64,000 nt of DNA from Phytophthora hibernalis (GCA_012656075.1 JAAKBF010000159.1:434001-498000), one strand, 5' to 3'. Positions 10,472 through 21,060 are shown, numbered from the stretch's first letter. Notes: generated by a model from the sequence alone, not told the origin. Made by a program: numbers and translations.

Positions 10472-10849
10472 TCAGTTGTCGTGCGAAGCGATCTCATGAC
10501 GAAACCTCCTGTCGAGGGTTAGGGATCTGTCCTGACTGGCCTTCTGGTGCATCGAGGATCCGGCCGACCAACCCACAATCTCGTAGGTGAACTGCTGATT
10601 GTCCAGAGAATTCGTCCGAGCCGCCGAGTTTTTGGCATTCCAGTGGTCAGCACACTCGCGGCTACAGAAGTTACAATAGATAATTAGCATTGGTACGGGT
10701 GTTGTCACTTCAATATTAATAACAATCTTACCCCACACAGGATCGTAGATGTCGTTAGAGCAGAGATGATGTACCTGACGATCGCAAGTGGAGCAAGGAT
10801 CCATGGCGGACAACTCAGGATTGATGCAATCTCTGAAGGAGCACTTCAT
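10472..10849 (-). CDS. Small Cys-rich zinc-binding-like protein, function unknown
   Basis: The ATG at 10849 is chosen because the Cys-rich part starts there; the frame is open further upstream into the MITE. Residues about 2-35 hold a cluster C-x4-C...C-x2-C...HH-x-C (MKCSFRDC, PCSTCDRQVHHLC), and a second cluster (YCNFCSREC) follows about 40 residues later. This looks like a treble-clef or PHD-like zinc site. The stretch between them contains GGTAAGATTG and a CTGTAG, so a 65-70 base intron was considered, but splicing it out does not preserve the second Cys cluster in frame. No family assignment is made. Confidence 0.45.
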   Translation of the reverse strand: MKCSFRDCINPELSAMDPCSTCDRQVHHLCSNDIYDPVWGKIVINIEVTTPVPMLIIYCNFCSRECADHWNAKNSAARTNSLDNQQFTYEIVGWSAGSSMHQKASQDRSLTLDRRFRHEIASHDN

Positions 10850-11005
10850 CGGTGAGTCGGCGTGGGCGGTTAAATGCTTGTGAGGCGATTCGGGGTGCAA
10901 TGGAAAGTTTGATTTTGGAAGATTGAATATTCGTATTGCTGTCAGAATGGAATATGAATACAGCTGGCTTGAAGGTATAATAATATTTGACCGTATTAAT
11001 ACCCG

Positions 11006-11265
11006 TACACCGTTCACTCTAATTAGTCGTGCTTCGAATAAAGTCATGCTTCTGTACCTTTTCGTGACACCACGGACGACAAAATTTTCCCGAAGAGTTC
11101 AAAAGAGCACAAAGACAGTGGATTTGAGCAGATCTCGCCGAGGCGAAGCCAATCATAATCTTACTTTCAAGAAAAATTTAATATTGTTGTCACAAGATCG
11201 ACTTCTCCGATAAAAATCGTACACCATAATTAGTCAGGGTCAGACTAATTAGAGTGAACGGTGTA
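11006..11265. mobile_element. 260-bp MITE with perfect 23-bp terminal inverted repeats
   Basis: The left terminal repeat is 11006-11028 (starts TACACCGTTCACTC) and the right is 11243-11265, its exact reverse complement over 23 bases. Both ends begin or end with TA, as expected for Tc1/mariner-type elements that duplicate TA. There is no coding capacity. A partial second copy of the right end (ACCATAATTAGTC) lies just inside it at about 11222-11235. The element sits 157 bases upstream of the Cys-rich gene start. Confidence 0.85.
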
Positions 11266-11441
11266 TTTGTGCGTTTCAGGAGATATGTTAAGATGGCTAC
11301 ATCAAAGAACGAGTACGTTGTTTGTCTGTAAAAACCCGCCATCTATTCATACTTCGGCGGTGACCGGAAATACAAAGCAAGACGATCACGCACGTGCCGG
11401 CTTTACCCCTGTGGAGCGGTGATCCGACCATCAAGTCGCCA

Positions 11442-11454
11442 GCTCATTCTTCAA
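11442..11454 (+). promoter_or_regulatory. Oomycete-type initiator element
   Basis: GCTCATTCTTCAA lies 48-60 bases upstream of the ATG of the HIG1-domain gene. It closely fits the oomycete core promoter initiator (GCTCATT followed by pyrimidines and CA), so transcription probably starts here. Confidence 0.6.
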
Positions 11455-11501
11455 GTCTCCACATCGAGGTCAAGTAGCATTCCCCACCACCAGCAAGCAC
11501 C

Positions 11502-12098
11502 ATGAGCGCCTCTGAGCAGTCTGCCACATGGGAGACCGTGAACCCCGACAAGAAGCGCGACGTCATTTCTCGCCACGCCTACACCAGCGGCTTGAAGACG
11601 GGCACGTCCGTGGCCGCCGTCATGGGCACGGCAGCTCTCACGGCCAACAAGTACTGGCCAGCCTTCCGGAACCGCCTGAACACCAGTGGCAAGACGGCAC
11701 TGGTGGCCATGTCGTCCCTAGGGTCCTTCACGCTTGAAGCCGAGAGCCGCATCGTGAAGGGTGCGCACAACCCCCAAATGTACATGGCTACCATTGACGG
11801 CACCTACGTCGAGCAGAAGGAGGAGGCGTCCAAGCTCAAGCTCTGGCAGCAAGGCGCCAACTTCTTGTACGACCACCCGTACCGCGCCCTAATTGGCGTC
11901 GGCGTGCCGCTCGTTGGGGGCATCTACAGCTACCAGCACCTGAACAAGGGCCTCTCGGCCTCGCAGCAGATCATACATACACGTATCTACGGACAGGCGG
12001 CGGTAGTTATCTTGCTGCTGAGTTCTATGGCCTTTCACGACTACATGGCCAAGCGCGGCAAGTTCGGTGAGGAGGACGAGGCTGATATTGAAGCCTAG
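11502..12098 (+). CDS. HIG1-domain mitochondrial protein (RCF2-like)
   Basis: This is a 198-residue intact frame with a single ATG start behind the initiator. The C-terminal half carries the HIG1 signature IIHTRIYGQ (about 156-164), flanked by hydrophobic segments (about 128-145 and 165-180). A further hydrophobic stretch lies near 32-48. HIG1/RCF proteins are inner mitochondrial membrane factors that associate with cytochrome c oxidase and respiratory supercomplexes. The two-part layout (N-terminal membrane segment plus C-terminal HIG1) is closest to the RCF2 type. Codon use is strongly GC-ending compared with the flanking repeats, as expected for a well-expressed housekeeping gene. Confidence 0.85.
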   Translation: MSASEQSATWETVNPDKKRDVISRHAYTSGLKTGTSVAAVMGTAALTANKYWPAFRNRLNTSGKTALVAMSSLGSFTLEAESRIVKGAHNPQMYMATIDGTYVEQKEEASKLKLWQQGANFLYDHPYRALIGVGVPLVGGIYSYQHLNKGLSASQQIIHTRIYGQAAVVILLLSSMAFHDYMAKRGKFGEEDEADIEA

Positions 12099-12699
12099 GC
12101 AACAACGACAGGATAGGTTGGTTGGCACAGAATAGAACAAGAACAGAGGAGAAGGACGCCCCGATGGCAAAGGCCATTCTCCCTGTCGACTGACTTCTGG
12201 TGCTCTGCGCTGACAGTACAATACATAACAAGAACTTCGTTTTTTCTGCTCGACAGACCAAGGACCTGACGATTGCACGCACTACTAATTCGTAAGTTAA
12301 CATGAAAGTTGAAACTTCCAAAAGGCAAAGACGAACAGAACTGAGACCTAGGGCTGTGGACAAAATGAGAAAACGTAAATCCCTCACGCCAACGATTCAA
12401 GGGCGCACTCCTATTGGCTAGCATTAGCAAGCGGGAGACGACAGCATTAGCGCACTGTTACCCGTGGTCTGTGGTCTTCGGACAAGTGCAGCGATCGTAC
12501 GTGGACGCTGTTATCCTCGTAAGTATGCCATCCAGCCCTCGTGTATATTTTATTGTGTAGTAAATCTGTGCTGTCATGATTTTTCTTTTGTGCAGTCTTT
12601 CGAGCGCAAGTTATCTGGGAAGAACTTAACGCGGCTGATTTTGAGGTCGTGTCGCTGCTACTGCGTTTGTTGGTAGCGGTGAAGCCGTTACTACTGCCG
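12099..12699. other. 3' flank of the HIG1 gene, no gene recognised
   Basis: Short open frames occur on both strands, but none has a recognisable domain or biased composition. Confidence 0.4.
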
Positions 12700-12907
12700 T
12701 CGTTGCGTCGTTGACGGTGGTGGCGGTGGCACCGCTGCTGCCATCGTTGGCGGCGATCGTATTGCTGCTGTTGGTGGCTGTCTTGTTTCTGGTGTTTGTG
12801 GCGATTGTGTTGCTGCTGTTGGTGGCGATCGTGTTGCTGCTGTTGGTGGCGGTCGTGGTGCTGCTACTACCGTCGTTGGTGGTGCGGCCCCTACTACTGC
12901 CGTCATA
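12700..12907. repeat. Minisatellite of GTTGGTGGCGATCGTGTTGCTGCT-like units
   Basis: Imperfect tandem units of about 24 bases, built on (T/C)TGTTGGTGGC and (A/G)TCGTGTTGCTGC. They generate artificial Leu/Val-rich (plus strand) and Pro/Thr/Ala-rich (minus strand) open frames. Neither is taken as a gene. Confidence 0.7.
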
Positions 12908-14189
12908 GGTGTCCCTTTATCGCGCTGCGATATCACTCAGGGTCACTGCCTTAGTCGTTTACCGATTGTAGGCTAAAACTTCCACGAACATCGATGGGTT
13001 AGATTAAGCTCATCATCTTCGTAAAAACTTTGATGTGTCGCCGTCATCCAGCGTCAACGCATACTAGACTTTTATCCACTTCTTGATGCCCTTGACGCCG
13101 CCAGCGTACTTTTTGAGTCTCGCTAGAGATGCACGCATCGCGGATTTCCTTCACTTCCGCCGCAGCGTCCTGCGATCTTCCATCAGCCATGTTTGCACGA
13201 GACATATTTATCCGAGTGGTTTTGGCCAATCGGAGTGGGGCTCCTGACACTACGACTCTCGGGGTGATTCTATTCCTGCCCGTTCCGTTGAAAATGTGAC
13301 TGGAAATCATAAGCGAATTCGCCGACGTTTTGATGAAAACCCCATATATAACTTACGTAAATACAAGAATGTAATATTGCTGATATTATCATTCTCAATA
13401 ATTGATTGTGACGAGACAATCACAATCAGAATAGTGTGCTTTCATGAGCCTTGGGATTCACAGGATGCTACAGGGAAGTCGTTAAAGCACCACTAAAGTG
13501 GTGCTCCTCCGCACCATTTGCCTCAAATTCCCAATGGTGCTCTTCAGCACCACTTTAGTACACGCAGGATTGTAAACGGAGAGTGCTCACCGCCATTCCT
13601 TAATTTTCGAATCGAGCGCTGAACACTCAAGCAGCTTGCCACACAGCCTCTCCCTCTCGTTCGCATGCTTCCAGACCACCTGCCGCCCCTCGCCACCCTG
13701 CTTCCCTGCAATGCGCGGCGTACTCTATTGCATCAGTCAGACACAGCTACTTTATGCGCTTCCTATTGCCACATGCAACGACTGATGCACACCACACAAA
13801 CTATGCGTAGCGTAGCAACCTGAGGTTGCAATTAGGCCGTTGCTATCGGCCTGTGTCATTGTGTAGATTTATTGCAAGTTCTGCTGCTTGTCGTGGGGAA
13901 GCATTCATGGCGGAATGGAGTGCAGCTCCATTCATAGTCACCCTTTAAACGGAGGTTAGCGGGTGCGAGCGCGCCTACCGGTAGCCACAGCAAACCCGCG
14001 CGGGATTCCCCGAAGCAGGCCAGCAACAAGATGCTGTTGCAGTGACTTGCACCACCATCTCAACTTTGCAAGGGAGTGGCGCAGTACGGCTCATTGACCA
14101 ACCGCGCCAAACCTGACAGATTCGGCGGCTCCATTGTTCGCTATGCTCATTTGTACATTATCTAGTGGTATCTGCAAGGATGAAAGCGC
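12908..14189. other. Intergenic with scattered hairpins, no gene recognised
   Basis: A minus-strand frame at 13044-13310 (starting in MSRANMADG from about 13200) shows no recognised domain. Several short GC-rich inverted repeats occur, for example GGAATGGAGTGCAGCTCCATTC near 13913. Nothing else is supported. Confidence 0.35.
13492..13559. repeat. Inverted repeat with 14-bp arms
   Basis: ACTAAAGTGGTGCT at 13492-13505 is matched by its exact reverse complement at 13546-13559. The left arm is part of a shorter palindrome, GCACCACTAAAGTGGTGC. Further GCACCA/TGGTGC copies occur in the loop. It may be a small foldback element. Confidence 0.6.
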
Positions 14190-14600
14190 TATCAAGACGC
14201 GAAGATTCATAACAGTTTGGTTTGTTGGAGAATAGATAAAAACTCGCTCCGTGGAGCGAAGCGACCTACTTAACTGGGACAACTATTGTCCCACCGCCGC
14301 GTAGTGGCGGCAAACGGCTAGTCTACTACAACTAGTAGAGTGCCCGGTCTGTCGGTCGGTCTGTCGCAGCTGCTGAGCGCAGCGAAGGCGGCTCCCGATT
14401 GGCTATAAAGCGTCCGAGCGAAGCGAAGGCCGCGCCCTTCCCGTGCTTTGCGGGTCCGTAGGGCCGCCCCATACTTTAGTTAAATAATTTATTGTGGTGA
14501 GTGGTACAGCGAGCCCCTGCGAGCGGAACGGGTGCATTACCCCGATTAACTAAAATATATAAACCGCCGCGTAGCACTCGGCAAGTTTAGTTAATAATCT
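14190..14600 (+). repeat. Dispersed hairpin-rich repeat H, copy 1
   Basis: About 400 bases shared in the same orientation with 36055-36460. Shared blocks include GGAGAATAGA(T/C)AAAAA, CGTGGAGCGAAGCGA, GCGGCAAACGGCTAG, CCCGATTGGCTATAAAGCG and TATAAACCGCCGCGTAG. The GCCGCCGCGTAGCGGCGGC-type core can fold on itself. It contains no open frame of note and is probably a non-autonomous DNA element or satellite unit. Confidence 0.75.
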
Positions 14601-14769
14601 GTACGAGAAGCGCTGAGATGTGAGCTTATTTTCCAATCGAGATTAATTACGGTGACCACTGTAACATGGCACTGATTACAGCACCATTTTCGTTTAAGTT
14701 GCATCAAGATTTTAAGTTGCCTGTGCAGACATCTCAAATATCTCAGTGTCAGCACTCTATGCATGTACA

Positions 14770-15830
14770 GCTACTCTAATCGCTCCTACATAGCGTCCCA
14801 GGTCGACATGTACGCTATGTCCTCTACCTATGGTCTTTCTACCTACCGTCTCTACATATTGTCTCTATTTACCTATTGAATCTCGCTACGCAGTGTCTAT
14901 TCATTTTCTAGCGTCTCTACCCGTCGTATATATATATCGATCTTCCCCATCTACATATCATGTCTATCTCATATCCATCGTGCATATATAACTATCTTGT
15001 CTACATATCCTGTCTAACTTTCTATCGACTGCACCTACCTATCTTGGCTACGTGTGGTCTCTCATACTTACCGTCTCTCATACCTGTCGTCTTACTATAG
15101 TCTGGCATACTACCGGTATACTACCGTCTCTTATACTACGCTTCTCATATTATCGTATATTGTCTCTACATATAGTCTCTCATACTGTCGTCTATCGCCA
15201 GTCATACTTTCGTCTTGCATACTATCGTCTCTGATACAATCTCGTCTCTCATATCTATGTTTTCTCTATTCTAATCGCTCTTCCTTTCGTCTCTTTCTGC
15301 ATATCGCTCATACTATCGTCTCTGATACTTCGTATCGTCTCTGGTACATGTAATATCGTCCCACGTATACATACCGCCGCTCAGTTATCGTCTACGTCTC
15401 TCATCTATCTATCACGTATTCCCTATCGTCTCCTATTGTCTACCTATCATCAATATGTCGTCTAAATATCGTCTACCTATCATCTACCTATCGTCGCCTT
15501 TCGTCAATCTACCGTCTACCTATCGCTACCAACCATATCGTCTCTCATACTATCGTCTCTCATACTTTTTCGTCCCAGCTATGGTCTACATCTATCAGCT
15601 ACCTATCACGTATCGTCTACCTACCGTCTTCTTTCGTCAATCTTTCGTCAATCTGTCGTCAACCTATCGTCTACTTAACGTCTTCCTATTGCTACGTATC
15701 ATATCGTCTCTCATACTATCGACTCTGACATCATCTATCTATCGTATCACATACTATCATCTATCATATATATATCATCTCTACGCAAACTCACTCAACT
15801 TTCGTCTCTCATACTATTTCGTCTGCATTT
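14770..15830 (+). repeat. CTATCGTCTC-type satellite array, forward
   Basis: A pyrimidine-rich array of degenerate 9-14 base units related to TCTCTCATACTATCGTC and ACCTATCGTC. The border at about 14770-14820 (CTCCTACATAGCGTCCCAGGTCGACATG) recurs in reverse orientation at 35990-36045. All open frames in it (Tyr/Leu/Ser-rich) are artefacts of the repeat. Confidence 0.85.
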
Positions 15831-16151
15831 CGTTCATTTGGTTTCAGTATGGCATTCAAACCTTTATATTTCGGTTATATGTACTCAACCCCAACATAAT
15901 GTAGCACACATCAAGTTCCTATAGTCTTAGCCAATGAGAAGCTGTATTCAAAGTATAGTTTGGTACAATGTACCGCACAACCGCGTATAGTGTATAATAT
16001 TATAATACTCGTTCGTCATAGCGAAGATCAATGATGTGTGGGCTCGCAAATCGAATGAGAAGTAGATTGATCTCATTGAGGACGAGCAGTGGCAATATTC
16101 TATTCGGAAGGATGGTGCCTGATCCGGTAAGCTGAAAACCCTGGCAAGAAG

Positions 16152-16448
16152 TTGTTCTTGAAGCTCGCCGCGGATGCTGTACGAGGGGTTAACTCGAAAC
16201 GAGACAAGCACGGTCTCAACTACGCTCGGAAGGCAATATTTCGATGCGATCTATATCTGGATGTTGATGGGACCTGGAACATTGAGCAGTTATTATCACA
16301 TCTCAGGGAGGTTATTCACAAATACCCAGATCATTTTGCTGACAAAGTGCCAGCAAACAGTGATGAGGCTGAGAATGAAGACAATCAAGCAGGGGTTAGA
16401 GGTATTATCGGTACGTTGCCTGGTGGTGGGTTGTATTCTGACCTTTGA
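16152..16448 (+). pseudogene. Unrecognised ORF fragment, repeat-associated
   Basis: A 98-residue frame with protein-like composition. It contains KHGLNYARKA and WNIEQLLSHLREVIHKYPDHF, which look like a folded helical domain. The upstream continuation in other frames (16060-16150) is interrupted. It lies between the satellite and a captured EF1-gamma fragment, so it is probably a transposon remnant. The family is not recognised. Confidence 0.35.
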
Positions 16449-16657
16449 CTTCGCAGATGCGGGCGGGTCTTTGTGAAATTATTTGAGGTGTCACGTCAAA
16501 TTGTAGCAGTGCGATTAATTTTACCATACACAATTTAATCTTCATTCACAAATAGTTTCACGTTGATCAATTTGTGTGGAAGTTAACAATATTTCCCTAC
16601 ACAAAATAATTACAATGAGATTTATTACCGTGACCACTGTAATTGCTGTGTGTTAGT

Positions 16658-16796
16658 AAGCTCTACATGTACCCCGCCAACTACCGCGCCTTCAAGGTTC
16701 TCATCACCGCCGAGTTCAACGGTGTCGATAACGAGCTGCCGGCCTTCGACATGACCAAGGACCTCAAGTCTTCCGCCTTCAAGGCCAAGACTCCGC
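16658..16796 (+). pseudogene. Translation elongation factor 1-gamma, N-terminal GST-domain fragment
   Basis: The translation KLYMYPANYRAFKVLITAEFN, then NELPAFDMTKDL and SSAFKAK, is the N-terminal GST-like domain of eEF1B-gamma. After FKAK the frame runs into a Pro-rich low-complexity stretch and stops near 16963. The preceding bases GTTAGTAAG lack an ATG in frame. Only about 45 residues of the gene are present, so this is a captured or truncated fragment. It lies just beside the GTGACCACTGTAA motif at 16630. Confidence 0.7.
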
Positions 16797-17244
16797 CACC
16801 ATTGCCGCCCAGACAGCCGCCGATTTTACCGCCTGCGCCGCCGAAGCCGCCAAACTGGCCTCCTCCCAGTACGTCAGCGCGACCGATTCCGTTTGCTCCG
16901 CCAGCAAAACCGCCGGCTCATGTTCCTTCGCCAACACCTTCGGACGATGTTAGTGCGACATAATTTAGATGGCCATTTTTGACATTCTGTGGTACTGCTG
17001 TACCAGCTATGATCCACATGAAAACAGATGGGAAAACGTTACCCATCAAATCCAGATTGGTGTTTTAATTCCACACCACTTAGCATCAGTCTTTTGACTA
17101 CGAGTCTATATTTGGGGATCGTGGAACTTGGGCGTTTTCGCGCACGTGCAGGACCGCTACCTCAGGGTATGTTGTCAAAGTTCGGTATCCTATTTTCGGT
17201 TAGGTACAAAACCAGTTTTGATACGCAATTAATAGTATTGAATG

Positions 17245-17454
17245 TCAATTGAAGCGATCCTTGTTATCGCTCGCCGTTTTCCCCATGTAATCAATGGCCT
17301 TGTCCAGATAGCGCATGCATAAGTATGGTTCAAGCTTGTAGATGCTATCGTCCCACAGAGCGTCATTCAGCATCATCTCTAAAATGGCGAGGCACCACAC
17401 ACCACACGAGCTACCATCCTGCTGCTTGCACCAACCTACCTTTTCGTACGCCAT
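17245..17454 (-). pseudogene. Ulp1-type cysteine protease domain (C-terminal part)
   Basis: The frame holds the catalytic motif QQDGSSCGVWCLAIL (about residues 11-25), where the Gln and Cys match the active-site Gln and Cys of C48/Ulp1 peptidases. The His and Asp part of the triad should lie upstream but is not in this frame. It is the distal end of the MULE-encoded protein. Confidence 0.7.
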
Positions 17455-17914
17455 TGCCCCTCCAAGTTCATGATTGGCTCCAAAACTCTGCGCATGCTGG
17501 TTTCAATGATGACGTAGTTGCTGTCCGCCTGGAGCTGGTCGAACATGTAGCAGACCTTGGCAGTCTTGTCGATCAGGAATGCTAACCAGTGCAGGTTGGA
17601 GTTAGTCACTTCAATGACGCGGGAGTACTAGCTAGCACCGCAACGGCCGGCGACACGTCTCTTTTGTTCGACATTCGCAAACCCGTGGTAGATTGGGTCA
17701 ACAATAGCCAGGCCTGGATACGTATCTTTCAACATCATCAGCGACAGCAATATCGACGTTGCGTGCAGCCACAAGTTTTCACGGAAGTCCAGAAGTGTAT
17801 GTCCGAGTACCTTTTCGTTGTCCACCCTCGATGGACCAAGGTTTAGCGTCTCCACATAGTTTTTGTACTCTGGCTGAAAAACACAGTGTCAAATTCGGTT
17901 AGGTCCTATAAGTA

Positions 17915-18786
17915 TTAATAGAAGGTGATGAGCTTGCCTACATTTGTGACGCTGTTTGTGTCCTGAAAGGGTGCGCGTTTGTACGACACCCATTGATCCT
18001 GGGTGTTATCCCAGTTTTCAATGAACATTTTGTAAAGTGGTTGCGACCTTTTTCCAACGAGATGCTCGAGCATCGCACTCTTGGCGTTGTCGTACTCAAC
18101 TGCAGTCTTCGCATACACGAGGACCCTCATCAGCGCCTTCACCTCCTTCTTCATCGTCTTCGCCAGTCGCGCGGTCTGATTCTTCAGCCAGGTGAGCACA
18201 TACCACTGACAGAGGAGCTGTCGGGCTTGCGGAAGTATCTGAGCCAGCACCTCTTTCTCATGAACAGCCTTGTCTGTCATAAAAAAACGCGAGTCTTATC
18301 CCAGTCGGGATTGTTGGTTTTGAAGATTTCCACCACGCGCCGCAGATTCACCTTGTGCCCGCTTTCTACAAGAGCATGGTGGTCATATTGACCCTTGAAG
18401 GATATGTTAGATAAATATATTATCGTACACGCAAAACCATAAGTTTCTTATCATCTTACCTTTACGAAGACATCGAGCACTATCAAGCTGAACAGCTTGT
18501 ACCGATTGGCGTTGGTGTTGTGCGTGGAGTTCACCATGACCACTTCCGGGAGCGCTTTGAATAAGCGCTTCATCTTGGCAGTCTCGAAGGTGACGACGCG
18601 AGCGATGTTCGTGTCGACGTCTACTAACACGTTGGCTGAATTGCCGCCGCTCTGCCCACGAAATTCGTCCAGCACGGCGAAAGCTCGCTCCGCATCTGTC
18701 AGTCCTGCCTTTTGCTTCGCATTCTGTGTCTGCACCATGTTGTGAACGTCCCACAGAGTCGTCTTCTTCCCTAGCGTAAGCCACAA
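17915..18786 (-). pseudogene. MULE transposase core with altered catalytic residues
   Basis: Two frames joined near 18430 give a MULE transposase. VNSTHNTNANRYKLF is the first catalytic motif, normally D-x-T-H-x-T, but here Asn replaces Asp. TDKAVHEKE is the second Asp region. The usual CxxH-type motif reads LLCQWYVLTWL, with Tyr where His is expected. The loss of the first Asp and of the His suggests the enzyme was dead before the frames broke. Expected positions are from family knowledge. Confidence 0.65.
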
Positions 18787-18869
18787 CCAAACACAATACA
18801 GAAAAAATTACATAATGCACTTCGAATATCACAATACATCGCCAACATATACCAGTGCGCTCTCGAAGA

Positions 18870-19441
18870 TACTGCAGGATTCCTTTGGCGTTGGCTCCAG
18901 CTTTTCGCAACACTGCCACGCCCTGGGTCAGGCGAGGGTCTTTCACCGTCCTGTTTTCAGCGTAGTGTCCCCCTAGATGCTCGTTCAGATCGTGATTGTG
19001 GTTGCCGGTCACAGTCATGCGAAGCTCCCAGGAACCGCACAGAGTTGCCGTCACGCGCGCGTTAACGTTAGCAGAGCACTCAATGCCACACACTTTCTTG
19101 TGCTTCCGCTTTCCCTTCCCGCCCGACCTGTAGATTCGGCCATGCGTGCACGTCATCGTTTTGAAGTAGAACCTCCACGACTACGGAAGCAGCTCCATCG
19201 TCTTCCTCACGCGTCGTACGGATTTCTGGTTCTTCTGACCATTGCGCATGATCGTGTTGTTTTGTGTCGCCACAGATGTGCTCGTGCGCTTCGAAAATTG
19301 CTGGGACGTATTGCGCTGGAAGTCCTCGAACGCCTCGTGGAACTGCTGCCATGAATCGTACGTCATCGTGAAGCCGTCAAAGAAAATCGGTCGCACTGGG
19401 CGTTCGGATTGGCATTCAGTATGTGTTCGGTGAAACACCAA
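18870..19441 (-). pseudogene. MULE DNA-binding region (FAR1/WRKY-GCM1-like zinc finger)
   Basis: Two frames: FFDGFTMTYDSWQQFHEAFEDF (19376-19310 region), the usual N-terminal element of such transposases, and CTHGRIYRSGGKGKRKHKK..CGIECSA with GNHNHDL, a C-C-H-H arrangement typical of the WRKY-GCM1/FAR1 fold. A stop at 19181 and a frame change separate them. The region would bind the element ends. Confidence 0.6.
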
Positions 19442-19990
19442 ACATAGATTCGCCTTCAGCGTCGCGATCCTCGCTGTCGCTCATCTCTGAATCCTTTTCG
19501 TCGGCGCCCTGCTCCTCGTTCTTCTCGACGGCATCCTGAACCTCGTCCTTTTCGTCGGCATTCTGCACCTCGACCTTCTCGTCCTCGTCCATCTCTTTCT
19601 CGTCCCTGTCTTTGTCCTGCTCCTGCTCTTCTTCTCCGACCTGCTCCGAAGTGGCGGCAACTTCAGCGACTTCTTCCGGTGCAGACTCATCCTCCAAGTC
19701 AGAGACATCGCTTCCAGTCGAAGAGGGTTATGCATCGGCTTCATCAAGAGCCGAAAAGACATCTTCCAATGCGCTGGCATCCACGGGATCAGACGGGACC
19801 ATTTTGCGCAGTGCACGAGCCTCCCATCGCTCGCTTTCTCCACCATTGTAATCTCCGGACGCTTGACTCAGTTCAGGGTCAGATGGGGGCTCTCGACGTG
19901 CAGTACGCGTTTGCAGTTGCCGCTCTGTCTCGCGGATCCGAATCCTCGCCTGCTCCGTGCTGCTCCGTTGCGCACGGGTGACCTTGCGGA

Positions 19991-20789
19991 AGCCCGGATA
20001 GGGGGCGCCTCGTCCATCTGCAGCGGCAAGATAGTGTTAAGTGTGCAACTAAACCAGGGAGGTGTGCACGCAGTACACGAACGCACCATGCCGCGCAGTT
20101 TGACCCTGCTTCTGATGTGTGTCTCCAACGGGGGAACTGCTGAGTGCCAGCCACTTTGTCAAAATTCTGGAAACTGAGGGCCATCCCCAGCCTGTGAAAA
20201 ATTTGCGCCAAGTTCAACTCTAACATTATATATTGGCTGTACCAAAGATTCACAGGATTTGACAGTATTCGACCGAAATTGGTCTTCTAATTTCTGTCGC
20301 AGCAGCGTACTCCCAACATCTGAGCGCACCCAGCCGTCCCATTACCATTGATAGAAGTTGGCTCACCGCTCGATGTCGTCGGTGCGAAGATCACCGATTC
20401 GCCGTTACGAAGACCACCGTTGCCAGCGCCCTTACTAGGGATGCCTCTCATTCCTGCCGTCGAAGTTCCAACGCTACCGGAACCACCCAGGAATCTATTT
20501 CGTGGTCGTGCCGGCTTGACCGAATGCAGCGCCATTGCGGCTCTGAAAACGAGTTGATTGCTGGCTCCGCCCGCTTGTCCAAACCCGCCAGCACCGTTGC
20601 TAAACTGGTCGAAGCGCGGACACCATAACCTAAATAGTGTAAATAGTGTAAATAGTATTGTAATACGGTATAATATTATAAACTTCGAAATATATATTAT
20701 AACTACACCATACTAAACTGTAGTATAAGACAATAGATTGCAAGCACTAGAACTCAGATTGTTCATATTGCAATTATTGCGTGACGAGG
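19991..20789. other. Flank of the MULE, AT-rich tail
   Basis: A minus-strand open frame at 20287-20535 (Gly/Ser-rich, starting MALHSVKPARPRN) may be a 5' exon of the MULE gene, but no splice evidence links it. At 20636-20665 TAAATAGTG is repeated three times, followed by an AT-rich stretch. Confidence 0.35.
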
Positions 20790-21060
20790 GCACGACCACG
20801 TCGGCGTACGGGTTGATGAGTGGTCGCGTGACGTGGGCCTACAGGTTCACGACCACGTCAGCGTACGGGTTGATGACCACGTAGACGTGAGGTCCGATGG
20901 CCATGTAGGCGCACAGATACATACCCACGTTGGCGTACATCACATCGATGTTCGGTTCCATGACGCGTACGTCGGTATACAGGTCCACGCCCACGACGGC
21001 GTACACGGTCGCGACCCAGTACGGCAAGTACAACGTCCACCGTTAGTGACGCAAGCATAC
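20790..21060. repeat. Imperfect tandem repeat around CACGACCACGTCGGCGTACGGGTTGATG
   Basis: Units containing GACCACGT(C/A) and GTACGGGTTGATGA recur with drift. The open frames here have a His-Val-Asp periodic composition explained by the repeat. It ends close to a region resembling a degraded LTR. Confidence 0.55.

Larger units (their letters stand above)
17245..19990 (-). mobile_element. Decayed MULE (Mutator-like element) with Ulp1 protease domain
   Basis: Read on the minus strand the order is: acidic N-terminal region (19990-19416, one in-frame TAA near 19730), DNA-binding region (19441-18870), MULE transposase core (18786-17915) and Ulp1-like cysteine protease (17454-17245). The pieces lie in different frames with several frame breaks; at least two small introns are possible. 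Terminal inverted repeats were not found. Mutator-like elements encode a DDE transposase, and the addition of a Ulp1-type deSUMOylase is known from some plant and oomycete MULEs. This copy looks inactive (see transposase entry). Confidence 0.75.

Noticed and set aside
10472..11047. Longer 191-residue version of the Cys-rich protein
   Set aside because: The extra N-terminus reads through the MITE terminal repeat and AT-rich DNA; the ATG at 10849 directly precedes the conserved-looking part.
12711..12908. Hydrophobic Val/Leu frame that looks like a membrane protein
   Set aside because: It is the translation of a 24-base minisatellite; all frames of both strands are open.
15054..15904. Long plus-strand open frames rich in Tyr, Leu and Ser
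   Set aside because: They are produced by the CTATCGTCTC satellite; periodic composition and no domain.
20790..21060. CRISPR-like direct repeats
   Set aside because: Units drift, spacers are not regular, and the genome is eukaryotic; it is an ordinary degenerate tandem repeat.
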